From: UBA287 sp034190325
Lineage (GTDB): Archaea > Thermoplasmatota > UBA186 > UBA287
DNA: 33,262 bases
Direction of reading: 5' to 3'
Assembly: GCA_034190325.1 (NCBI GenBank)
Contig: JAXHST010000051.1
Span: 1 to 33,262 of the forward strand
Shown: in pieces, positions 7,505-14,097 of the stretch
How the letters are laid out: every line of letters begins with the position of its first letter
How positions within the stretch are numbered: position 1 is the stretch's first letter
Position numbers and translations under genes: made by a program
Notes under the pieces: generated by a model
The model's database searches: none
Seen by the model: only the letters and a program-made list of their open reading frames with translations
Told to the model about the DNA's origin: nothing

Positions 7505-7858
7505 ATGTTCGGGAAGATGAATCCGAGGCAGATGAGACAGCTCATGAAGCAGATGGGCATAAAGATGGAGGAGCTTGATGCAGATGAGGTTATCATAAAG
7601 GCTAAAGGTAAGATAATAAGGATAGAAGAGCCAGAGGTAGCGGTAATAACAGCTCAGGGGCAGAAGAGCTATCAGATAAGCGGAAAGGAGAGCATTGAGG
7701 CAGAAGCCGAAGTAGAAAAAGAGCCGGAGATAAAAGGAGAGGACATAGAGCTGGTTGCACAGCAGGCAAATGTGAGCGAGGAGAGAGCAAAGGAAGCATT
7801 AGAAAGAACAAAAGGGGATCTTGCTGAGGCGATACTCCAGCTCCAGCAATCATCCTAG
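7505..7858 (+). CDS. nac: Nascent polypeptide-associated complex protein
   Basis: Archaeal NAC is a homodimeric chaperone that binds nascent chains at the ribosome exit tunnel. The 117-residue protein begins with the usual MNPRQMRQLMKQMGI helix. It continues through the NAC beta-barrel (about 20-60, including VAVITAQGQKSYQISG) and an acidic linker, and ends in a UBA domain (about 78-115: IELVAQQANVSEERAKEAL). The length is normal. The last 9 bp overlap the 3' end of the convergent SCP2-like gene. The name is secure; the interaction with the ribosome is known from the family, not shown here. Confidence 0.94.
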   Translation: MFGKMNPRQMRQLMKQMGIKMEELDADEVIIKAKGKIIRIEEPEVAVITAQGQKSYQISGKESIEAEAEVEKEPEIKGEDIELVAQQANVSEERAKEALERTKGDLAEAILQLQQSS

Positions 7859-8152
7859 GAGCTTTTTCAGGAGCATTATGTCTTTAAGGCTTGCCTTGAC
7901 CTTTACCTTTTTCAGCGCATAGGCCCTCAGGGGGCTGAGCTCTCCGTTGGCTAAAGCTCTAAAGGTCTCATTGCTCATCTCAATCACAATATCAGGCTCT
8001 TCACTTCCCACTCTTTTTACATCAGAGTTTTCGACCTTGAAACAGAGCTCATCTTCTCCTATCTTTAAAAGAACAACCCTATCAAAACCTTTTAGATCGG
8101 CATTATTTTTTAAATATTCTATCGCTCTTTCAATAATATCATAGTTTTCCAT
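7850..8152 (-). CDS. SCP2 (sterol carrier)-like domain protein
   Basis: This 100-residue protein resembles the SCP2 sterol-transfer fold. Its pattern is a strand ending LCFKVENSDVKRV, then EPDIVIEMSNETFRALANGELSPLRAYALKKVKVKASLKD. The 'E-P-D ... ANGE ... A...K.KVKG/KVKA' layout is typical of bacterial and archaeal SCP2-like proteins. The fold binds hydrophobic ligands; no specific ligand can be named. The start lies 14 bp inside the end of rnhB on the same strand, so it is likely cotranslated with it. No membrane segment or signal peptide is seen. Confidence 0.75.
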   Translation of the reverse strand: MENYDIIERAIEYLKNNADLKGFDRVVLLKIGEDELCFKVENSDVKRVGSEEPDIVIEMSNETFRALANGELSPLRAYALKKVKVKASLKDIMLLKKLLG

Positions 8153-8756
8153 TCAGATACCTCCTCGCTGGAAGCCAGCTCTTTCTTATGTGTGGGGGGT
8201 AGCTATTTAAGCTCTCAAACCACCTCTGCAAAAAGACCTTTGTTTTTTCGTCACTCGGGTATCCGCTCCCAACTAATAACCCTGTTAGCTCTTTGAGCTC
8301 TTCAGCGATCTTATCCATCTCCATATCTCTCTCCACCTTTGCTATTATCGATGCTGCTGAGACTATCTTATATCTATCATCAGCTTTGGACTCTGCAGTT
8401 ATTTTTAATTCGGGATATATCTCTTTTATTTTACGTCCGAAGCAGGGGCCCAAGGAATCTATATAAATTTCATCGCAACCCAATCTTTCGATGATTGAGC
8501 AGAAAGCCTCCAGCTCTATCGCGTTAAGGTTTTTGCCTTTTGCGCGCATGGCGTCTATCTCTTCTGGCATTATCTTGATGATCTCTATCCTTTCTGCTAC
8601 CCTGCTTATCTCTTTATAGAGCTCTTCTCTTCTCTTCCTTGTGCACTTTTTTGAGTCTCTGGCATTCCAGAGCTTTTCCTCATCTGCTGCAACCCCGGCA
8701 AACACCATGGGGCCGAAAACAGGCCCCCTTCCAGCTTCGTCTGCTCCGCCTATCAT
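8139..8756 (-). CDS. rnhB: Ribonuclease HII
   Basis: RNase HII cuts RNA in RNA-DNA hybrids and at single ribonucleotides in DNA. From the ATG at 8756 the protein has 205 residues and opens with MIGGADEAGRGPVFGPM, placing catalytic D6 and E7 where the family has them. The other acidic ligands fit D100 in IDSLGP and D126/D127 in KADDRYKIVSAASIIAKVERD. GSGYPSDEKT is also present. A GTG at 8792 in the same frame would add 12 residues not usual for the family. The shorter start is preferred because the DEAGRGP strand is then N-terminal. The 3' end overlaps the SCP2-like gene by 14 bp. Confidence 0.94.
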   Translation of the reverse strand: MIGGADEAGRGPVFGPMVFAGVAADEEKLWNARDSKKCTRKRREELYKEISRVAERIEIIKIMPEEIDAMRAKGKNLNAIELEAFCSIIERLGCDEIYIDSLGPCFGRKIKEIYPELKITAESKADDRYKIVSAASIIAKVERDMEMDKIAEELKELTGLLVGSGYPSDEKTKVFLQRWFESLNSYPPHIRKSWLPARRYLNGKL

Positions 8757-8985
8757 ATTATCCTGAAGCAAAAGGTTAGGAACCTCCAGCACTCATAAAT
8801 GGGCTCGAATAGCCATTCTGGGGAGTTATAATAGAACCAGTAAAAGCAGCGTCTTATTAAAGGGAGGTGATTGGCGCACCACCATGTAAGATCCCCAAGG
8901 GCACTCATCAGAAACATAATGATAATGTGAGTCTGTATTATTTAAGAATTTCTTGTTGATACACTGAAGATTAGCCTACCGTGAC

Positions 8986-9040
8986 GGGGCCCAATCCTTA
9001 TTGACCCCCCCTCTTTTATCTCTATTTTATTTGTTTTGTT
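8986..9040 (+). terminator. Hairpin followed by T-rich tract
   Basis: GGGG (8986-8989) pairs with CCCC (9005-9008), and CAAT (8992-8995) pairs with ATTG (9000-9003) around a CCTT loop. The T-rich run CTCTTTTATCTCTATTTTAT and more T follow on the plus strand. The layout resembles an intrinsic terminator for a plus-strand transcript, although no coding gene precedes it on this strand. Confidence 0.4.
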
Positions 9041-9109
9041 ATATAAACGGGTCCGTATTAGACGCCAACAAGCCCTTTTAAGCTCGGTAAAAACCGGAAT
9101 CAGAAAAAA

Positions 9110-9117
9110 ACATTTAT
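9110..9117 (+). promoter_or_regulatory. TATA box of the amidohydrolase gene
   Basis: ACATTTAT, preceded by an A-run that could serve as a BRE, is centred about 26 nt upstream of GTG 9140. It supports that codon as a leaderless start. Confidence 0.45.
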
Positions 9118-9139
9118 CCGGTTAGCTCTCTCTGCTTTG

Positions 9140-10756
9140 GTGAAGCAGATAGCTCTGCAGTTTATACCCTTCGGGCATACCGAAAAAGCAGACACGGTTT
9201 TCCTGCACGGAGTTGTTATAACTGTAAACGACAGGTTCAGTATTGAAGAGGCTGTAGCGATAAAAGGGAACCGTATTATGAAGGTTGGCTCAGATAGAGA
9301 GATAAGAAGACTTGTTGGGCCAGGAACAAAGGTGATAAACCTTAAGGGCAGAGCGCTGATGCCAGGATTTGAAGATGCACACATCCATTTTCTGTCTTTA
9401 GCTGCTCTTGAGAGCAAGGTAGATCTTTCCAGAGCTAGAAGTATAGATGAGCTCATAGAGCTTGTGAAGGAGAAGGATGCAGTTACACCAGAGGCCTCGT
9501 GGATCCTTGGCAGAGGGTGGGATCAGGAAAAGATGAAATGGAACAGAGAATACAGGTGGCCCACGAAAGAAGACCTTAATTTCACAGATAAACCAGTTTT
9601 TCTTCTCAGGGTGTGCGGGCACATAGCTGTTGCTAATCCTAAAGCTCTTGAAATTGCAGGAATAAGCAAGAATACACAGGACCCTGAGGGAGGGGTGATA
9701 GATCGCTATCCAGATGGGGAGCCTACAGGAGTGCTGAGAGAAAAAGCAATAGAGCTTGTGACCTCAAGGATTCCAATAAAAGCTCTGAAGCCATCCATAC
9801 ACGATCTTCATGCTATGATTAAAAAAGCTCTATCTAGGGGGATAACATGCATAGAGGAGGCAGGCGCAGATCTGGATGATCTGGGCATATATCGCAATGC
9901 TTTTAGCAAGAGCATGATGGATTTAAGGGTTAACCTGCTTTTAAATTCAGAACTCCTTGATTTTTGTATTGAAAATGATATGAGCTCTCCGTATAACATA
10001 GTAAAAGAAAGATTGCGAATATGCGGTATAAAGTTTTATGCTGATGGTTCTTTAGGCGGTAGAACAGCAGCGCTGAGAGAGCCCTACAGTGATGATCCCT
10101 CCACACGCGGGGTACTTCTTATGGATGTGCAACAGCTGACAGAAGCCTTCACTAAAGCTCACAGTCTTTGTTTGCAGTGCTGCACCCATGCCATAGGTGA
10201 TAGAGCTATAAAAACGGTCCTCGAGGCGAATGAGAGCTCGCATAAGCTATTGAATCTGGACACAGGAACTTTCAGGGATAGAGTGGAGCACTGCCAGATC
10301 ATGGATGAAGAACTTATAAACGCTATGAAGGAGCAGGATATGATAGCATCGATACAGTTCTCATTTGCTAGCTCGGATAGCCCATGGGCTGAGGAGAGGG
10401 TTGGAGAGAGGATGAAAATGGCTTATGCCTGGAGAGCACTGATAGAGAGGGGAGTAAAGTGTTGTGGTGGCACCGATGCTCCTGTTGAGACCTTTGTTCC
10501 ATTGGAGGGTATTGAAAATATTGTTATGCGCAGAGATAACCAGGCGCTCACAATTGAACAGGCAATAAAGCTCTATACGATAGATAGCGCATATGCACAA
10601 TGGCAGGATAGCTATCTGGGCTCCATAGAGGAGGGAAAGCTGGCAGATCTTATAGTTCTATCAGATAACATACTTATGGTAGAGCCAGCAAGGATATCTG
10701 AGCTAATGGTTGACCTTACAACAATCGATGGAAAAATAGTTTATGAGAGGGAATAG
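9140..10756 (+). CDS. Amidohydrolase family protein (YtcJ-like, amidohydrolase 3)
   Basis: This is a metal-dependent hydrolase of the amidohydrolase superfamily with a TIM barrel and flanking beta-sandwich, about 538 residues. The N-terminal sandwich (ADTVFLHGVVITVND) leads to the metal-binding MPGFEDAHIHF (H81, H83). Later landmarks are the FYADGSLGGRTAAL segment typical of YtcJ-like enzymes, CTHAIGDRAI, EHCQIMD and a GGTDAPVE metal-ligand Asp near residue 450. The C-terminus ends with the usual GSIEEGKLADLIVL strand. Members act on N-substituted amides or formamides; the substrate here is unknown. GTG at 9140 is preferred over the TTG at 9137 because the TATA box is about 26 nt away. It stands alone on its transcript, with rps12 downstream having its own promoter. 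Confidence 0.88.
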   Translation: MKQIALQFIPFGHTEKADTVFLHGVVITVNDRFSIEEAVAIKGNRIMKVGSDREIRRLVGPGTKVINLKGRALMPGFEDAHIHFLSLAALESKVDLSRARSIDELIELVKEKDAVTPEASWILGRGWDQEKMKWNREYRWPTKEDLNFTDKPVFLLRVCGHIAVANPKALEIAGISKNTQDPEGGVIDRYPDGEPTGVLREKAIELVTSRIPIKALKPSIHDLHAMIKKALSRGITCIEEAGADLDDLGIYRNAFSKSMMDLRVNLLLNSELLDFCIENDMSSPYNIVKERLRICGIKFYADGSLGGRTAALREPYSDDPSTRGVLLMDVQQLTEAFTKAHSLCLQCCTHAIGDRAIKTVLEANESSHKLLNLDTGTFRDRVEHCQIMDEELINAMKEQDMIASIQFSFASSDSPWAEERVGERMKMAYAWRALIERGVKCCGGTDAPVETFVPLEGIENIVMRRDNQALTIEQAIKLYTIDSAYAQWQDSYLGSIEEGKLADLIVLSDNILMVEPARISELMVDLTTIDGKIVYERE

Positions 10757-10774
10757 CTCTTTCTGGAGTGCGCG

Positions 10775-10786
10775 TTAATTATTTAA
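10775..10786 (+). promoter_or_regulatory. Promoter of the rps12-rps7-EF-2 operon
   Basis: AATTATTTAAAG-like A/T-rich sequence lies about 40 nt upstream of the rps12 start. It leaves a leader that carries a GGTGAT ribosome-binding site. Confidence 0.45.
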
Positions 10787-10820
10787 AGAGATAAACCCTT
10801 AACTCTCAAAGGTGATAGAT

Positions 10821-11249
10821 TTGGCAAATGGACTTAACGCTGGTAGAAAGATCGAGAAAGGGAAGAAAACTTTCAGATGGAATGATAGAGTGTACAAAAA
10901 AAGAGCGCTGAAGCTCAGGGAGAAGTCTGACCCTCTAGAGGGCGCTCCGCAGGCTAGAGGTATCGTTATAGCAAAGGTGGGTATAGAAGCTAAGCAGCCA
11001 AACTCAGCCATAAGGAAGTGTGTCAAGGTTCAGTTGATAAAGAATGGAAGGACGGTCACAGCATTTGCTCCCGGTAATGGAGCTATAAACTTTATAGAGG
11101 AACATGATGAAGTTCTCATAGAGGGAATTGGTGGGAGAATGGGAAGGAGCTATGGGGATGTCCCTGGTGTCAGGTTTAGAGTTGTTAAGATTAATAACAT
11201 ATCGCTTGATGCGCTCCTGAAAGGGAAGAGAGAGAAGCCAGTGAGGTGA
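10821..11249 (+). CDS. rps12: 30S ribosomal protein uS12
   Basis: uS12 sits at the decoding centre of the small subunit. The protein begins MANGLNAGRK, as archaeal uS12 proteins do, if translation starts at TTG 10821. A GGTGA Shine-Dalgarno at 10809-10813 lies 7 nt upstream of it. A GTG at 10812 in the same frame is part of that ribosome-binding site and is rejected as the start. From TTG the length is 142 residues. The conserved KQPNSAIRKCVKVQLIKNG and GRSYGDVPGVR stretches are intact. It heads a three-gene cluster with rps7 and EF-2. The RNA polymerase, rpl30e and nusA genes that often precede it in archaea are absent here. Confidence 0.96.
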   Translation: MANGLNAGRKIEKGKKTFRWNDRVYKKRALKLREKSDPLEGAPQARGIVIAKVGIEAKQPNSAIRKCVKVQLIKNGRTVTAFAPGNGAINFIEEHDEVLIEGIGGRMGRSYGDVPGVRFRVVKINNISLDALLKGKREKPVR

Positions 11250-11253
11250 GGTA

Positions 11254-11826
11254 ATGGAAATAGATTTCAGTGTGTTTGATTATAATGTGGTAGTCCCTGA
11301 TCCGGGGCTTGCAAGATACATAGATCTCAGCCCTATCATCACTCCACATTCCCAGGGAAAGCATGCAAACAGATTTATGGGAAAATCCAAGGTTAACATT
11401 ATCGAAAGGTTGATAAATAATATGATGCGCGGAGGTCCCCAGAGAGGTGGGGAGTACCAGGGCAAGAAAACCAAGGCTGAAAAAGTGGTATTCAATGCGT
11501 TGAGGATTGTAGCGGAGAGGACAAAAGACAGTCCTATACAGGTTCTGGTCAACGCGATATCAAATGCGGCCCCTGTTGAAGAGGTTGTGAGGCTTGTGTA
11601 CGCCGGCATTTCTGTGCCAAGAGCAGTCGATACAAGCCCTCAGAGAAGGGTTGATCTTGCTATAAGGAACATAGCGCTTGCTGCTATAAACAGCACGCAT
11701 AAAAACAGGAAACCAGCCGAAGAGTGTCTTGCGGATGAGATAATTCTTGCTTCAAGAAACGATGTCAATAGCAAAGGCGTCTCAAGAAAGGAAGAGATGG
11801 AGCGCATAGCAAAGTCTGCTAGGTGA
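11254..11826 (+). CDS. rps7: 30S ribosomal protein uS7
   Basis: uS7 nucleates assembly of the 30S head and contacts the E-site tRNA. The 190-residue archaeal form shows GKSKVNIIERLINNMMRGG, KAEKVVFNALRIV, PIQVLVNAISNAAP, and a C-terminal EMERIAKSAR tail. The length is normal for archaea. An AGGTGAGG ribosome-binding site lies just before the ATG and overlaps the end of rps12, four bases away. EF-2 follows after four bases. Confidence 0.96.
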   Translation: MEIDFSVFDYNVVVPDPGLARYIDLSPIITPHSQGKHANRFMGKSKVNIIERLINNMMRGGPQRGGEYQGKKTKAEKVVFNALRIVAERTKDSPIQVLVNAISNAAPVEEVVRLVYAGISVPRAVDTSPQRRVDLAIRNIALAAINSTHKNRKPAEECLADEIILASRNDVNSKGVSRKEEMERIAKSAR

Positions 11827-11830
11827 TTTT

Positions 11831-14029
11831 ATGGCTAGAAGAGAAGATATGGTAAAGAGAGCATTCGCTCTTATGGACAAGCCTGAAAGGATAAGGAATA
11901 TAGGGACAGCAGCACACATAGATCATGGTAAAACAACGCTATCTGATGCGCTTATAGCGGGTGCTGGTATAATATCCGAAAAGATGGCGGGCAAGCAGCT
12001 ATATATGGATTTCGATGAGCAGGAGCAGGCGAGAGGCATAACGATAAACTCCGCTAACGTGTCTATGGTCTACAACTATGGAAACAAGGACTATCTTATG
12101 AACCTGATAGATACCCCAGGGCATGTTGATTTTGGTGGGGAAGTAACCAGGGCTATGAGAGCTATAGATGGCGTTATAATCGTTGATGATGCTGTTGAGG
12201 GGGTTATGCCCCAGACAGAGACCGTCATAAGACAGGCTTTAAGAGAGCATGTCAAACCCGTGCTCTTTATAAATAAGGTTGACAGGCTCATAAATGAGCT
12301 CAAGATAAGCCCTGAGGAAATGCAGAGAAGATTTGCCAAAATAATCAGTGAGGTGAACGAGCTTATCAAAAAATTTGCTCCAGATGAGTTTAAAAAAGAG
12401 TGGCAGCTAAGGGTTGAGGATGGTAGCGTTGCCTTCGGCTCAGCTTTCCAACACTGGGCTATATCTGTACCAAGGATGAAGGAAACAAACATAACCTTCA
12501 AGGACATATATGATCTCTGCTCCAATGGTAGGCATGAGGAGCTTGCCAAAAAGTCACCTGCACACATAACAGTACTGAACATGGTTGCTGAGCATCTTCC
12601 GGATCCGAAGGAGGCTCAGAGGTACAGGATCCCAAAGATATGGCATGGAGAGCGGGAGAGCGAAGCAGGAAGAGCGATGCTTCAATGTGACCCAGATGGT
12701 CCTTTAACGATGATGATAACAAAGATTATAATAGATCCGCATGCCGGGGAGATAGCTGTGGGAAGAGTGTATAGCGGTACCTTAAGAAGGGGAGAGACCC
12801 TCTATGCTGTTGATAAAAAGGCAACAGAAAAATCACAGCAGATAGGAGTTTTTATGGGGCCAGACTATGAGCCAGTAGAGTATATACCCTCAGGTAACAT
12901 AGGGGCAATATCTGGTTTAAAGGTGGCCGCTGCAGGCTCAACCATCTCTTCGCTTGAGGATCTGCATCCATTTGAGCGTCTTGTGCACATAAGTGATCCT
13001 GTCGTCACCCTGGCTATAGAGCCCAAGAGCACAAAAGACCTCCCGAGGCTTGTTGAGGCGATGAGGGGGATAGCAAAGGAGGATCCATCATGTGCTGTTG
13101 AGATAAATCAGGAGACCGGAGAGTACCTGCTCAGTGGGATGGGGGAGCTTCACCTGGAGATCTTAACCTACAGGATAATACATGATAAGAAGGTAGATAT
13201 AGATACGAGCCAGCCCATAGTCGTGTATAAAGAGTCCGTGTCAAAGAAAAGCCCTGTCTTTGAGGGAAAATCGCCGAACAAGCACAACAGAGTTTATGTT
13301 GAGGTTGAGCCTTTAGAGGAAGGAGTATTTGAGGCTATAAAGAGCAATGAGATAGCTGATGGTAGGGTGAAGAACCCGAAGCAGGGCGCGCATCTCTTCA
13401 TAGAGAAAGGGATGAGCCCCGAGGATGCAAGGAACATCGTTGATGTTTACAACCAGAATGTATTGATAGATGCAACAAAAGGTATACAGTATCTCAACGA
13501 GACGATGGAGCTACTGGTGGAGGCTTTCCACGAAGCTGTGGATAGAGGACCGCTAGCAAATGAAAGGGTTATAGGAGTAAAGGTTCGTTTGATGGATGCA
13601 AAGCTGCATGAGGATGCTATCCATAGAGGACCTGCCCAGATGATCCCGTGCATGAGGAGTGCTACATACGGCGCTATGCTATCTGCAGGACCTGCAATAA
13701 TGGAGCCGAAACAGAGGGTGTACATAAATATACCCATAGAGTACTTAGGCAATGTAACATCAGAGATGCAACAGCGCAGGGCTTTCATAGAGGAAATAAA
13801 CCAGGAAGGTGAGGTAACAACAGTTGTTGCAAAGGCACCTGTTGCCGAGATGTTCGGCTTTGCGGGTGCGATAAGGAGCGCAACAACGGGCAGAGCAATA
13901 TGGAGCTCTGAAGTTATAGGATTTGAGCGCTTACCAAGGGAGCTTCAGGATAGGGTCATAAAGAGCATAAGAGAGCGCAAAGGGCTCAAGCTGGAGCCGC
14001 CTACAGCAAGGGACTTTCTAGCAGACTGA
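11831..14029 (+). CDS. fusA: Elongation factor 2 (EF-2 GTPase)
   Basis: EF-2 drives GTP-dependent translocation on the ribosome. The 732-residue protein is full length. The G1 loop AHIDHGKTT is at 28-36, switch 1 RGITI at 68-72, the G3 motif DTPGHVDF at 94-101, and NKVD at 148-151. The domain IV tip reads LHEDAIHRGPAQ with H598 in the place of the diphthamide-modified histidine. The C-terminal FGFAGAIRSATTGRA motif is intact. A GGTGAT ribosome-binding site precedes the ATG. It closes the rps12-rps7-EF-2 cluster; the EF-1 alpha and rps10 genes that often follow in other archaea are replaced by a convergent KamA-like gene. Confidence 0.97.
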   Translation: MARREDMVKRAFALMDKPERIRNIGTAAHIDHGKTTLSDALIAGAGIISEKMAGKQLYMDFDEQEQARGITINSANVSMVYNYGNKDYLMNLIDTPGHVDFGGEVTRAMRAIDGVIIVDDAVEGVMPQTETVIRQALREHVKPVLFINKVDRLINELKISPEEMQRRFAKIISEVNELIKKFAPDEFKKEWQLRVEDGSVAFGSAFQHWAISVPRMKETNITFKDIYDLCSNGRHEELAKKSPAHITVLNMVAEHLPDPKEAQRYRIPKIWHGERESEAGRAMLQCDPDGPLTMMITKIIIDPHAGEIAVGRVYSGTLRRGETLYAVDKKATEKSQQIGVFMGPDYEPVEYIPSGNIGAISGLKVAAAGSTISSLEDLHPFERLVHISDPVVTLAIEPKSTKDLPRLVEAMRGIAKEDPSCAVEINQETGEYLLSGMGELHLEILTYRIIHDKKVDIDTSQPIVVYKESVSKKSPVFEGKSPNKHNRVYVEVEPLEEGVFEAIKSNEIADGRVKNPKQGAHLFIEKGMSPEDARNIVDVYNQNVLIDATKGIQYLNETMELLVEAFHEAVDRGPLANERVIGVKVRLMDAKLHEDAIHRGPAQMIPCMRSATYGAMLSAGPAIMEPKQRVYINIPIEYLGNVTSEMQQRRAFIEEINQEGEVTTVVAKAPVAEMFGFAGAIRSATTGRAIWSSEVIGFERLPRELQDRVIKSIRERKGLKLEPPTARDFLAD

Positions 14030-14097
14030 GCGCAGAGCTACCTTGTCTTTGCGTCTTCCACTGGCTTCAAAGGAAAGTGATAAAAGGTTAGTGCTGG

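Larger units (their letters stand above)
8757..9139. other. Divergent intergenic region with hairpin, T-tract and a possible untranslated RNA
   Basis: No protein gene is convincing in this stretch. On the plus strand it contains a TATA-like GTTATAATAG (8825-8834), a full-length Shine-Dalgarno-like GGAGGTGAT (8863-8871) followed by ATG-TAA (8883-8888), a GGGG/CAAT hairpin (8986-9008), and a T-rich stretch (9012-9040). That order would suit a short transcript ending before the amidohydrolase promoter. An inverted repeat CGGT-AAAA-ACCG lies at 9085-9096. Confidence 0.4.

Noticed and set aside
8757..8792. Twelve-residue N-terminal extension of RNase HII from GTG 8792
   Set aside because: The family normally begins right at the DEAGRGP strand, which the ATG at 8756 provides.
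8861..8885. Minus strand resembling the 3' end of 16S rRNA (ATCACCTCC)
   Set aside because: Similarity does not extend into the conserved upstream 16S sequence. It is just the complement of a Shine-Dalgarno-like run.
8907..8970. Possible C/D-box guide RNA (ATGATAA near 8919, CTGA near 8964)
   Set aside because: The C box deviates from RTGATGA, the internal D'/C' boxes are poor, and no terminal stem is seen.
12091..12582. Minus-strand open frame of about 160 codons inside the EF-2 gene
   Set aside because: It is antisense to a highly conserved gene and is a by-product of its codon pattern.
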